Part shown: positions 6,958 through 13,155 of the stretch, in pieces
How the letters are laid out: the number at the start of each line of letters is the position of its first letter
Position numbering within the stretch: the stretch's first letter is position 1
From: DASRSS01 sp035656335
Lineage (GTDB): Bacteria; Actinomycetota; Actinomycetes; Mycobacteriales; Jatrophihabitantaceae
Length of the DNA stretch: 20,318 bases
Reading direction: 5' to 3'
Assembly (NCBI GenBank): GCA_035656335.1
Contig: DASRSS010000340.1
Coordinates: forward strand, 1-20,318
Made by a program: the position numbers and the translations under genes
Notes under the pieces: model-generated
Database searches by the model: none
Seen by the model: the letters and a program-made list of their open reading frames with translations, nothing else
Told to the model about the DNA's origin: nothing

Positions 6958-7646
6958 GCCGGGTGAGCCGGCGCGGCCTGCTCGTCGGCGGCGCCGGGCT
7001 GCTGGTCGGCGCCGGTGCGACGGAGCTGGGCGAGCGGTTGGGATCGTCCTCCCCTTCGGCCGAGCCGCACGTGCCGTCGCCCGGCGAGGAGCTGATGGTG
7101 GAGCACGGCGTGCTCAAGCGGGTGCTGCTCGCGTACCGCGCGATGTCGGCCCGGCTCGCGGACGGCCGGCCGGTGCCCTCCGGTGTGGTGACCGACGCGG
7201 CCCAGATCGTGTCGTCGTACGTCGAGAGCTTCCACGAGGGGCTGGAGGAGGCGTATGTCTTTCCGCGGGTCCAGGATGCGGAGCCCGAGCTGGTGCGCAC
7301 CCTGCTGGTGCAGCACGACCGCGGCCGGCACCTGACCGCGGCGATCCTGGCGGCCGCGGGGACCGGGCTGCACACCGCGGCCGCGCGAGCCGCCCTGCGC
7401 ACCGACCTGGACGCGTTCGTGCGGATGTACGAGCCGCACGAGGCATGGGAGGACACCGTCGTCTATCCGGCGCTGCGCGCCGCGACACCGCAGCGCACGC
7501 TGGACGAGCTGGCCGAGCGGTTCGCGGACCTGTCCGACAAGCAGTTCGGCGACCATGCGCTGCGGCAGATCCTCGACCGCGTCGCCGGGGTCGAGCAGCA
7601 GCTCGGCATCGGCGACCTGGCGTCGTTCACGCCGGCGGCCGACTGA
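6954..7646 (+). CDS. Tat-exported hemerythrin/HHE-like protein
   Basis: Predicted helical, iron-binding protein of 230 residues. A twin-arginine signal (SRRGLLVGG, R6-R7, followed by a Gly/Ala/Leu-rich stretch to about 22) points to export after folding with its cofactor. The HHE-type bundle follows, with candidate ligands VEHGVL (H51), FHEGLEEAYVFP (H94, E98), LVQHDRGRH (H121, H126) and PHEAWEDTVVYP (H162, E166). This is the pattern of the hemerythrin-like di-iron site. Such proteins bind O2 or NO, or store or sense iron. The GTG start overlaps the preceding stop (GTGA), completing a three-gene exported operon. ksgA begins 12 nt later. An exported hemerythrin with a Tat signal is less common than the cytoplasmic form. 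The ligand assignment is by motif only. Confidence 0.85.
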   Translation: MSRVSRRGLLVGGAGLLVGAGATELGERLGSSSPSAEPHVPSPGEELMVEHGVLKRVLLAYRAMSARLADGRPVPSGVVTDAAQIVSSYVESFHEGLEEAYVFPRVQDAEPELVRTLLVQHDRGRHLTAAILAAAGTGLHTAAARAALRTDLDAFVRMYEPHEAWEDTVVYPALRAATPQRTLDELAERFADLSDKQFGDHALRQILDRVAGVEQQLGIGDLASFTPAAD

Positions 7647-7652
7647 CAGACT
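7647..7652 (+). promoter_or_regulatory. Possible leaderless-type -10 before ksgA
   Basis: CAGACT ends six bases before the ksgA ATG, the same spacing as at metG. The first base departs from TAnnnT, no Shine-Dalgarno is present, and no -35 is obvious. Read-through from the operon ending at 7646 is an equal alternative. Confidence 0.25.
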
Positions 7653-7658
7653 GCGGGC

Positions 7659-8504
7659 ATGGCATCCGCGCTGCTCGGCCCGGCCGACATCCGGGCGTTG
7701 GCCGACGCGCTCGGGGTCCGTCCGACCAAGAAGCTGGGCCAGAACTTCCTGCACGACGCGAACACGATTCGGCGCATCGTCCGCACCGCCGAGCTGGACG
7801 CGGTGGAGCGGGTGCTCGAGGTCGGTCCGGGACTGGGCTCGTTGACGCTCGGGCTGCTCGAGGCCGGGCACCCGGTCACCGCGGTCGAGATCGACCCCGT
7901 CCTGGCGAGTGCGCTGCCCACTACTGTCGCGGCGCGCCTGCCGGGGGCACCGCTCACGGTGCTGCGGGCCGACGCGCTGGCGCTCCCGTCGGTGGACGCC
8001 GCGCCGACCGCCCTGGTCGCGAACCTGCCGTACAACGTGGCGGTGCCGGTGGTGCTGCATCTGCTGCAGACCGTTCCGTCGCTGCGGACCGCGCTGGTGC
8101 TCGTCCAGGCCGAGGTGGCCGACCGGCTGGCCGCGCCGCCCGGGTCGCGGGTCTACGGCGTGCCGAGCGTGAAGACGGCCTGGTATGCCCTTGCCTCGCG
8201 TGCCGGTGCGGTGTCGCGGACGGTGTTCTGGCCCGTCCCGAATGTGGATTCGGGGCTGGTGCGGCTGGTTCGGCGTGACCCGCCGGCGACCTCGGCGTCG
8301 CGCGCGGAGGTGTTCGCCGTGGTCGACGCGGCGTTCACCCAGCGGCGCAAGATGCTCCGCTCGTCGCTGGCGGGCTGGGCCGGTTCGGCCGCGGCGGCCG
8401 AGAGCGCGCTGCGCGCGGCGGGCGTGGATCCGTCCGCGCGCGGCGAGACGCTGTCGGTCGCCGACTTCGCCCGGATCGCCGAGCAGCGGATCGTTTCGGG
8501 TTAG
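7659..8504 (+). CDS. ksgA: 16S rRNA (adenine1518-N6/adenine1519-N6)-dimethyltransferase
   Basis: S-adenosylmethionine-dependent enzyme that dimethylates two adjacent adenines in the 3' terminal helix of 16S rRNA late in 30S assembly. In 281 residues it shows KKLGQNFLHD (24-33), SAM motif I EVGPGLGS (54-61), acidic E77 in VEIDP, RADAL (103-107) and the catalytic NLPYNV (122-127). A C-terminal helical domain follows. The ATG at 7659 is the only start giving the conserved N-terminus. Loss of this enzyme typically gives kasugamycin resistance. In related genomes it directly follows rpfB and precedes ispE; here four genes separate it from tatD, and ispE is absent downstream. Its stop overlaps the convergent gene's stop by 4 bp (8501-8504), leaving no room for a dedicated terminator. 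Confidence 0.96.
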   Translation: MASALLGPADIRALADALGVRPTKKLGQNFLHDANTIRRIVRTAELDAVERVLEVGPGLGSLTLGLLEAGHPVTAVEIDPVLASALPTTVAARLPGAPLTVLRADALALPSVDAAPTALVANLPYNVAVPVVLHLLQTVPSLRTALVLVQAEVADRLAAPPGSRVYGVPSVKTAWYALASRAGAVSRTVFWPVPNVDSGLVRLVRRDPPATSASRAEVFAVVDAAFTQRRKMLRSSLAGWAGSAAAAESALRAAGVDPSARGETLSVADFARIAEQRIVSG

Positions 8505-8977
8505 AGCAGCTGGTCGAGCTTCTCGTAGCCCTCGGTCACGCCCTTTGCCATGCCGCTGGCCAGGATCATGTCGCGGGTCTGCAGGTTCTCGACCAGCGAG
8601 AGGATCGTGGCGCGGGTGCGGCCGCCGTCCAGTTCCTCGAGCGTGAGGGTGTCGAGACTGACGCCGTCCGGGTAGCCCTCGAAGGTGAAGGTCTGCACCA
8701 GGCGGTCGGCGCGGATCTCGTGGAACGAGCCGAAGAAGTAGACCTTGTTGCCGTCGCAGTCCGTTGCTGAGTAGCGGTAGCTGCCGCCGGTGCGAGTGTC
8801 CCAGGTCAGCAGCTCGATGGTGGTGCCGTGCGGGCCGAGCCACCGCGGCACCAGCTCGGGGTCGGTCCAGGCGCGGTGGACGCGCTCGCGGGGCGCGTCG
8901 AACTCCCGGACGAGCTTGATCGTCGGCAGGTTGGGGTCCGCCTCGACGGTGGTGGTGTTCTTGGTGCTTGCGGTCAT
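8501..8977 (-). CDS. AHSA1/SRPBCC-family protein
   Basis: Small cytoplasmic protein (158 residues) of the START-like helix-grip fold that often pairs with ArsR regulators. The N-terminal signature is VREFDAPRERVHRAWTDPEL with WLGPHG. The middle holds GGSYRYSATDCDGNKVYFFG and a stretch typical of Activator-of-Hsp90-like proteins (FHEIRADRLVQTFTFEG). The C-terminal helix reads LASGMAKGVTEGYEKLDQLL. Members bind hydrophobic ligands; no substrate can be inferred. ATG 8977 overlaps the arsR stop (ATGA), so the two are coupled. Its stop overlaps the 3' end of ksgA. Expression presumably depends on the arsR promoter at 9359-9387. Confidence 0.92.
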   Translation of the reverse strand: MTASTKNTTTVEADPNLPTIKLVREFDAPRERVHRAWTDPELVPRWLGPHGTTIELLTWDTRTGGSYRYSATDCDGNKVYFFGSFHEIRADRLVQTFTFEGYPDGVSLDTLTLEELDGGRTRATILSLVENLQTRDMILASGMAKGVTEGYEKLDQLL

Positions 8978-9324
8978 GATGCTGCTCCCTGTGCTCGGTT
9001 CGGCTTGTCGTCCATTGCGGCCAGCACCGCGTCCAGCCGGCTGAAGCGCTCCTCGGCCTGGCGGCGGTACCGCTCGATCCACTTGGTCATCAGGTCGAAG
9101 ACCTCCGCTTCCAGATGGCAGGGACGGCGTTGGGCGTCCTTGCTGCGGCTGACCAGTCCGGCGTCGCTGAGCACCTTCAGGTGCTTGGACACCGCCTGCA
9201 CGGAGACGTCGTAGGGCGCCGCCAGCTCGTTGACGGTCGCGTCTCCGGCGCTGAGCCGGGCCACGATGTCGCGGCGGGTCGGATCGGCGAGAGCCGCGAA
9301 CACCCGCGAGAGCTGATCGGTCAC
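8974..9324 (-). CDS. ArsR-family winged-helix repressor
   Basis: Dimeric DNA-binding repressor of 116 residues. It opens with VFAALADPTRRDIVARL, and the recognition region is VNELAAPYDVSVQAVSKHLKVLSDAGLV (31-58). The position of the metal-binding ELCVCDL motif reads ELAAPYDV and the only cysteine is C69, so it is not a classical As/Cd/Zn sensor. GTG 9324 was chosen because a full AGGAGG lies 5 nt upstream; longer readings from 9387 would place the promoter and one operator inside the gene. It overlaps the SRPBCC gene by ATGA. The flanking palindromes suggest it represses its own operon. The inducer is unknown, possibly a ligand bound by the SRPBCC partner. Confidence 0.93.
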   Translation of the reverse strand: MTDQLSRVFAALADPTRRDIVARLSAGDATVNELAAPYDVSVQAVSKHLKVLSDAGLVSRSKDAQRRPCHLEAEVFDLMTKWIERYRRQAEERFSRLDAVLAAMDDKPNRAQGAAS

Positions 9325-9337
9325 CGCTGCCTCCTGT

Positions 9338-9353
9338 TCAACCAATCGGTTGA
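9338..9353. promoter_or_regulatory. Operator candidate O1: TCAACC-N4-GGTTGA
   Basis: A perfect 6+6 palindrome (TCAACC AATC GGTTGA) sits at the predicted transcription start of arsR, between the -10 and the ribosome-binding site. Its centre is 46 bp from that of O2. A repressor bound here would block initiation. Assignment to the adjacent ArsR is inference. Confidence 0.7.
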
Positions 9354-9358
9354 GCACG

Positions 9359-9387
9359 AGGCTAGAGACCGAACCCAAGGTTGTCAA
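9359..9387 (-). promoter_or_regulatory. Near-consensus sigma-A promoter of arsR-SRPBCC
   Basis: On the minus strand a perfect -35 TTGACA (9387-9382), a 17-nt spacer and -10 TAGCCT (9364-9359, TAnnnT) are present. Transcription would start near 9352, about 28 nt before the GTG. This is the best promoter by sequence in the window. Confidence 0.8.
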
Positions 9388-9399
9388 CCAAAAGGTTTA
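9384..9399. promoter_or_regulatory. Operator candidate O2: TCAACC-N4-GGTTTA
   Basis: A second copy of the palindrome (TCAACC AAAA GGTTTA, one mismatch) overlaps the -35 hexamer of the arsR promoter. With O1 it brackets the promoter, an arrangement typical of tight autorepression by a dimeric winged-helix protein. Confidence 0.65.
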
Positions 9400-9415
9400 G
9401 TAACGCGGTGTCATG

Positions 9416-9479
9416 CCGCCTTTTCCGACGCCGTGCCCGCCGCGACGGGCCAATCCGGGCACCCTGTCGGAAAAGGCGG
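9416..9479 (-). terminator. Long hairpin after prs, probable terminator
   Basis: CCGCCTTTTCCGAC (9416-9429) pairs perfectly over 14 bp with GTCGGAAAAGGCGG (9466-9479). After a 3x3 internal loop GTGCCCG (9433-9439) pairs with CGGGCAC (9456-9462). It begins 2 bases after the prs stop and insulates the arsR promoter from prs transcription. There is no U-tract, as is common for actinobacterial terminators. The stem is unusually long, and an inverted-repeat element is an alternative. Confidence 0.7.
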
Positions 9480-9480
9480 G

Positions 9481-10461
9481 CTACGAGCGTCCCTGAAACA
9501 GCGAGGTGACGCTGCCGTCCTCGAAGACGGCCTTGATCGCCTGGGCGAGCAGCGGCGCGATCGACAGCACGGTCAGCTTGTCGAAGTCCTTCTCCGGACT
9601 GATCGGCAGCGTGTTGGTCACGATCACCTCGCTGACCCGGCTGTTCTTCAGCGCGTCGGTCGCGGGTGGCGAGAAGATGCCGTGCGTCGCGGCGATCACG
9701 ACCTTGGTCGCGCCCTCGTGGAACAGCAGGTCGGCGGCCTTGGTGATCGAACCACCGGTGTCGATCATGTCGTCGATCAGCAGGCAGCACCGTCCGGCGA
9801 CGTCGCCGACTACCCGGTTCGCGACGACCTGGTTCGCGGCGTCGATGTTGCGCGACTTGTGCACGAACGCGATGTCGAGGCCGCCCAGCTCGTCGGCCCA
9901 CTGCTCGGCGGTGCGGACGCGTCCGGTGTCCGGCGAGACGACGACCAGGTCCTCGTCGGCGTACTTCTGCTTGACGTGCGCGGCGAGCAGCGGCAGCGCG
10001 AACAGGTGGTCGACCGGCCCGTCGAAGAAGCCCTGGATCTGCGCGGTGTGCAGGTCGACGGCCATCAGCCGGTCGGCGCCGGCCGTCTTGAACAGGTCGG
10101 CGATCAACCGCGCCGAGATCGGCTCGCGGCCGCGGTGCTTCTTGTCCTGCCGCGCGTACGGATAGAACGGCGCGACCACGGTGATCCGCTTCGCCGACGC
10201 GCGCTTGAGCGAGTCGACCAGGATCAGGCTCTCCATCATCCACTGGTTGATGGGCGTGGTGAACGACTGGATGACGAAAGCGTCCGAGCCGCGGACGGAC
10301 TCGTCGGACTTGATGAACGTCTCGCCGTTCGCGAAGTCGCGCGCGGTGGTGGCGGTGACGGTGACGCCGATGTGCGAGGCGATCTCGTCAGCCAGCTCGG
10401 GGTAGGCGCGGCCGGACAGCAGCATCAGGCTCTTACGCCCGGCGACCTGCAGTGTGCTCAT
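9481..10461 (-). CDS. prs: Ribose-phosphate pyrophosphokinase (PRPP synthetase)
   Basis: Cytoplasmic enzyme making 5-phosphoribosyl-1-pyrophosphate from ribose-5-phosphate and ATP, the precursor of nucleotides, His, Trp, NAD and, in many actinobacteria, decaprenyl-phosphoarabinose. The 326-residue protein carries PFYPYARQDKKHRGREPIS (98-116), the metal-binding VDLHTAQIQGFFD (135-147), the catalytic flexible loop with HKSRNID (K202, R204) and the PRPP-binding LLIDDMIDTGGS (227-238). The ATG at 10461 begins 6 nt after the glmU stop, so the two are almost certainly co-transcribed; the ribosome-binding site lies inside the glmU 3' end and is weak. A long hairpin closes the transcript. The pairing glmU-prs is conserved in actinobacteria. 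Confidence 0.97.
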   Translation of the reverse strand: MSTLQVAGRKSLMLLSGRAYPELADEIASHIGVTVTATTARDFANGETFIKSDESVRGSDAFVIQSFTTPINQWMMESLILVDSLKRASAKRITVVAPFYPYARQDKKHRGREPISARLIADLFKTAGADRLMAVDLHTAQIQGFFDGPVDHLFALPLLAAHVKQKYADEDLVVVSPDTGRVRTAEQWADELGGLDIAFVHKSRNIDAANQVVANRVVGDVAGRCCLLIDDMIDTGGSITKAADLLFHEGATKVVIAATHGIFSPPATDALKNSRVSEVIVTNTLPISPEKDFDKLTVLSIAPLLAQAIKAVFEDGSVTSLFQGRS

Positions 10462-10467
10462 GAATCG

Positions 10468-11916
10468 TCAGGACCCTTCGTCCGGCTTGTCGTCGGCCAG
10501 TGCGCGTTCGGCTGCCTGCGCGGCGGGAGTTCCGGGACGCCGCCGCGCTACCCAGCCTGCCACGTTTCGTTGCTTGGCCCGAGCCACACCCATCGCCCCG
10601 GGTGGGACGTCCTCGGTGATCGTCGAACCGGCCGCAGTGTAGGCGCCGTCGCCTACGGTCACCGGCGCGACGAACATGTTGTCGGCGCCGGTCCGCGCGT
10701 GGCTACCGATCACGGTGCGGTGCTTGTTCACCCCGTCGTAGTTGACGAACACGGTGGCGGCGCCGATGTTCGTGTGCTCGCCGATCGTCGCGTCGCCGAC
10801 GTAGCTCAGGTGCGGCACCTTGGTGCCCGCGCCGACGTCGCTGTTCTTCAGCTCGACGTACGTGCCGATGTGGACGCCGTCGCCGAGCCGGGTGCCGGGC
10901 CGCAGGTAGGCGAACGGGCCGATCGTCGCGCCCGCGCCGACCTCCGCCTGCTTGCCGACGGTCCGGTCGATCACCGCCCCGGCGCCGACCGTCGTGTCGG
11001 TGAGGCTGACCTGCGGCCCGACGATCGCGGCCTCAGCGATGTGCGTGGTGCCGTGCAGGTCGACGGACGGCAGCAGCGTGACGTCCGGCTCGAGCGTGAC
11101 CGTGGCGTCGACCCAAGTGGTGGCCGGGTCGACGACCGTGACGCCGGCCCGCATGTGCGCCTCGAGCAGGCGCGCGTTGTAGACACGGTGCGCGTCCGCG
11201 AGCTGGACCCGGTCGTTGACGCCCGCGGTCTCGGCGGCGGGCGCGGTCAGCGCGGCCACGCGCCGTCCGTCCCCGACGAGGATGCCGATCACGTCGGGCA
11301 GGTACTCCTCGCCCTGCGCGTTGTCGCGCGAGAGGCGCCCGACCGCGTCCCGCAGCAGCGCGTGGTCGAACGCGTACACGCCCGCCGCGACCTCGCCGAT
11401 CGCGAGCTCGCCTTCGGTGGCGTCCTTGTGCTCGACGATGCGCTGGACGTCGCCGACCTCGGTGCGGATCACCCGGCCGTACCCGGTCGGGTCGGTCAGC
11501 TCGCTGGTGAGCATGGTCGCGGCCGCACCGGACGCGGTGTGCGACGCGACGAGCTCGGTGAGCGTCGCCGGCGTCAGCAGCGGCGCGTCGCCGGGCAGCA
11601 CCAGCACCGTGCCCGTCGCGTCCTGCGGGACCGCCGCCAGCGCGAGGCGGACCGCGTGCCCGGTGCCGTGCTGCTCGTCCTGGACGACCGGGACGGCGCT
11701 CGGCGCGATCTCGCTCAGGTGCGCGGTGACCTCCTCCCGGCGGTGCCCGACGACCACGATCGTGTGCGCGGCGGCGAGCGGTTCGGCGGACGCGAGCACG
11801 TGGCCGAGCAACGACCGTCCGGCGAAGCCGTGCAGCACCTTGGGCAGGGCGCGCGACTTCATCCTGGTGCCCTCGCCCGCGGCGAGAACGACTACGGCAA
11901 GCGGGGTGTCGGGCAC
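10468..11916 (-). CDS. glmU: Bifunctional N-acetylglucosamine-1-phosphate uridyltransferase / glucosamine-1-phosphate acetyltransferase
   Basis: Cytoplasmic trimeric enzyme that acetylates glucosamine-1-phosphate and then transfers UMP to give UDP-GlcNAc for peptidoglycan and mycothiol synthesis. The N-terminal pyrophosphorylase domain shows LAAGEGTRMKSRALPKVLHG (11-30), QDEQHGTGHAV and LPGDAPLL. The C-terminal left-handed beta-helix (from about 250) contains hexapeptide repeats, RPGTRLGDGVHIGTYVELKN, HLSYVGDATIG and NYDGVNKHRTVIG. It has 482 residues from GTG 11916. That start has AGGAAG 6 nt upstream; the GTG at 11922 would directly abut the same site. It lies between tRNA-Gln and prs on the same strand. 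Both catalytic halves appear intact. Confidence 0.97.
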   Translation of the reverse strand: MPDTPLAVVVLAAGEGTRMKSRALPKVLHGFAGRSLLGHVLASAEPLAAAHTIVVVGHRREEVTAHLSEIAPSAVPVVQDEQHGTGHAVRLALAAVPQDATGTVLVLPGDAPLLTPATLTELVASHTASGAAATMLTSELTDPTGYGRVIRTEVGDVQRIVEHKDATEGELAIGEVAAGVYAFDHALLRDAVGRLSRDNAQGEEYLPDVIGILVGDGRRVAALTAPAAETAGVNDRVQLADAHRVYNARLLEAHMRAGVTVVDPATTWVDATVTLEPDVTLLPSVDLHGTTHIAEAAIVGPQVSLTDTTVGAGAVIDRTVGKQAEVGAGATIGPFAYLRPGTRLGDGVHIGTYVELKNSDVGAGTKVPHLSYVGDATIGEHTNIGAATVFVNYDGVNKHRTVIGSHARTGADNMFVAPVTVGDGAYTAAGSTITEDVPPGAMGVARAKQRNVAGWVARRRPGTPAAQAAERALADDKPDEGS

Positions 11917-11961
11917 GGGCACCTTCCTGCTGCGACGACGGCGGCGCTGACGAGCGTGTGC

Positions 11962-12037
11962 TGGCTGGGGGACTCGGACTCGAACCGAGACTGCAAGGCT
12001 CCAAAGGCCTGCGGGCTGCCGATTACCCCATCCCCCA
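11962..12037 (-). tRNA. tRNA-Gln (anticodon UUG)
   Basis: Folded by hand on the minus strand. The acceptor TGGGGGA (12037-12031) pairs fully with TCCCCCA (11972-11966). The D stem is GGGT/GCCC. The anticodon stem is CAGGC/GCCTT with loop CTTTGGA, giving anticodon TTG after U33. The T stem CTCGG/CCGAG is perfect with loop TTCGAGT. Discriminator G and an encoded CCA follow. The outermost anticodon-stem pair (27-43) is a C.U mismatch. It reads CAA codons. The tRNA lies 45 bases before the glmU start on the same strand. Confidence 0.95.
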
Positions 12038-12125
12038 AGGTTGGGATTCTTTGACGTGAACGTGTCGCGTTCCGCGCCAGCCTACCGGCGGACGGGGCCG
12101 CCGAGCGCCCCGGCTCCGGGCCCGG

Positions 12126-12154
12126 TTGATGGTTACGCGGCCGTAAGTTACGTT
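12126..12154 (+). promoter_or_regulatory. Acyl desaturase promoter
   Basis: TTGATG (12126-12131), a 17-nt spacer and TACGTT (12149-12154, TAnnnT) form a good sigma-A promoter. Transcription would begin near 12161, giving a leader of about 39 nt that contains AAGGAG (12183-12188). Confidence 0.65.
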
Positions 12155-12162
12155 TGCGTAAC
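12132..12162. promoter_or_regulatory. Two abutting palindromes over the desaturase promoter
   Basis: TTACG-CGGC-CGTAA (12133-12146) is directly followed by the perfect GTTACG-TTTG-CGTAAC (12147-12162); the centres are 15 bp apart. They cover the spacer and the -10, so a bound protein would repress. The second matches the GTTAC-N6-GTRAC motif upstream of both rpf-type genes. A TetR-type lipid regulator or an MtrA-like protein are both possible; no regulator gene is adjacent. Confidence 0.6.
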
Positions 12163-12199
12163 CGACCGTCGTCCCTGACCGTAAGGAGCCCGTGACGCG

Positions 12200-13132
12200 A
12201 TGACGATGCTCGACGACCGTCCGGCACCCGGCCCGAAGCCGGTGTTCGAGGGACAGAAGCGACGTGGCGAGCAGACCGCGCTGTACCTGTTCGTGATCGT
12301 GCCGTTCCTCGCGTTCCTCGCGGCGATCCCCGTCGCGTGGGGCTGGGGCCTCGGCTGGACGGACGTGTCGCTGTTCGTGGTCTTCTACGTCGTCTCCGGG
12401 CTCGGCATCACCGTCGGCTACCACCGGTTGTTCACGCACGGCTCGTTCAAGGCCAATCGCGGGTTGCGGATCGGGCTGGCGATCGCGGGCTCGATGGCGA
12501 TCGAGGGGCCGGTGGTCCGCTGGGTGGCCGACCACCGGCGGCACCACGCGTTCAGCGACCGCGAGGGCGACCCGCACTCGCCGTGGCGCTACGGCGAGAC
12601 GCTGCCGGCGCTGATGAAGGGGCTGGCGTACGCGCACATCGGCTGGATGTTCGACGAGATGCACACCAACCGGGAGAAGTACACGCCCGACCTGCTGGCC
12701 GACCGGGACGTGCGCCGGATCAGCGACACGTTCGCGCTGTGGCTGGCGGTCTCGCTGCTGTCGCCCGCGCTGCTCGGCGGGCTGATCACGTGGTCGTGGG
12801 CCGGCGCGCTGTCCGCGTTCTTCTGGGCGTCGCTGGTGCGCGTGTTCCTGCTGCACCACGTCACGTGGTCGATCAACTCGATCTGCCACACGATCGGTGA
12901 GCGCCCGTTCCAGGCTCGCGACAAGAGCGCGAACTTCTGGCCGCTGGCGATCCTGAGCTTCGGCGAGAGCTGGCACAACATGCACCACGCCGACCCGACC
13001 GCCGCGCGGCACGGGGTGCTGCGCGGTCAGCTCGACGAGTCCGCGCGCGTCATCTGGTTGTTCGAGAAGCTGGGCTGGGCGACGGACGTGCGCTGGCCCA
13101 AGCCCGAGCGCCTGGAGAAGCTGAAAGCCTGA
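12200..13132 (+). CDS. Membrane acyl-CoA/acyl-lipid delta-9-type fatty acid desaturase
   Basis: Integral-membrane di-iron enzyme (310 residues) that introduces a cis double bond into saturated acyl chains, adjusting membrane fluidity. The three His boxes are HRLFTH (75-80), HRRHH (112-116) and HNMHH (259-263). H220 and H230 (LLHHVTWSINSICHTIG) are the further conserved ligands. Hydrophobic stretches at about 28-47, 54-74, 90-102, 178-196 and 200-218 fit the family topology. ATG 12200 was chosen although AAGGAG is 11 nt away; the ATG at 12206 is further still. No ferredoxin or reductase gene, which the enzyme needs as electron donor, is adjacent. The promoter carries two palindromes, so expression is probably regulated by a lipid- or envelope-responsive protein. 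Confidence 0.93.
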   Translation: MTMLDDRPAPGPKPVFEGQKRRGEQTALYLFVIVPFLAFLAAIPVAWGWGLGWTDVSLFVVFYVVSGLGITVGYHRLFTHGSFKANRGLRIGLAIAGSMAIEGPVVRWVADHRRHHAFSDREGDPHSPWRYGETLPALMKGLAYAHIGWMFDEMHTNREKYTPDLLADRDVRRISDTFALWLAVSLLSPALLGGLITWSWAGALSAFFWASLVRVFLLHHVTWSINSICHTIGERPFQARDKSANFWPLAILSFGESWHNMHHADPTAARHGVLRGQLDESARVIWLFEKLGWATDVRWPKPERLEKLKA

Positions 13133-13142
13133 TCGGCGCCGC

Positions 13143-13155
13143 TACCCTGTCGCGG
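13143..13155 (+). promoter_or_regulatory. Probable leaderless promoter of the DUF1028 gene (-10 TACCCT)
   Basis: TACCCT (13143-13148) precedes the GTG start at 13155 by six bases. A CTGAAA (13121-13126) lies 16 nt further upstream as a possible -35. No Shine-Dalgarno is present. The layout matches that of metG. Confidence 0.5.

Noticed and set aside
6819..8843. 674-residue open frame on the - strand
   Set aside because: Antisense to the hemerythrin-like gene and ksgA, with Arg/Gly-rich low-complexity sequence and no family match.
8974..9387. Longer arsR reading starting at ATG 9387
   Set aside because: It would place a TTGACA-N17-TAGCCT promoter and an operator inside the gene; GTG 9324 has a perfect AGGAGG.
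9115..12054. 979-residue open frame on the + strand
   Set aside because: It lies antisense to arsR, prs, glmU and tRNA-Gln. The product is Arg/Val/Asp-rich without domains and mirrors codon bias of the real genes.
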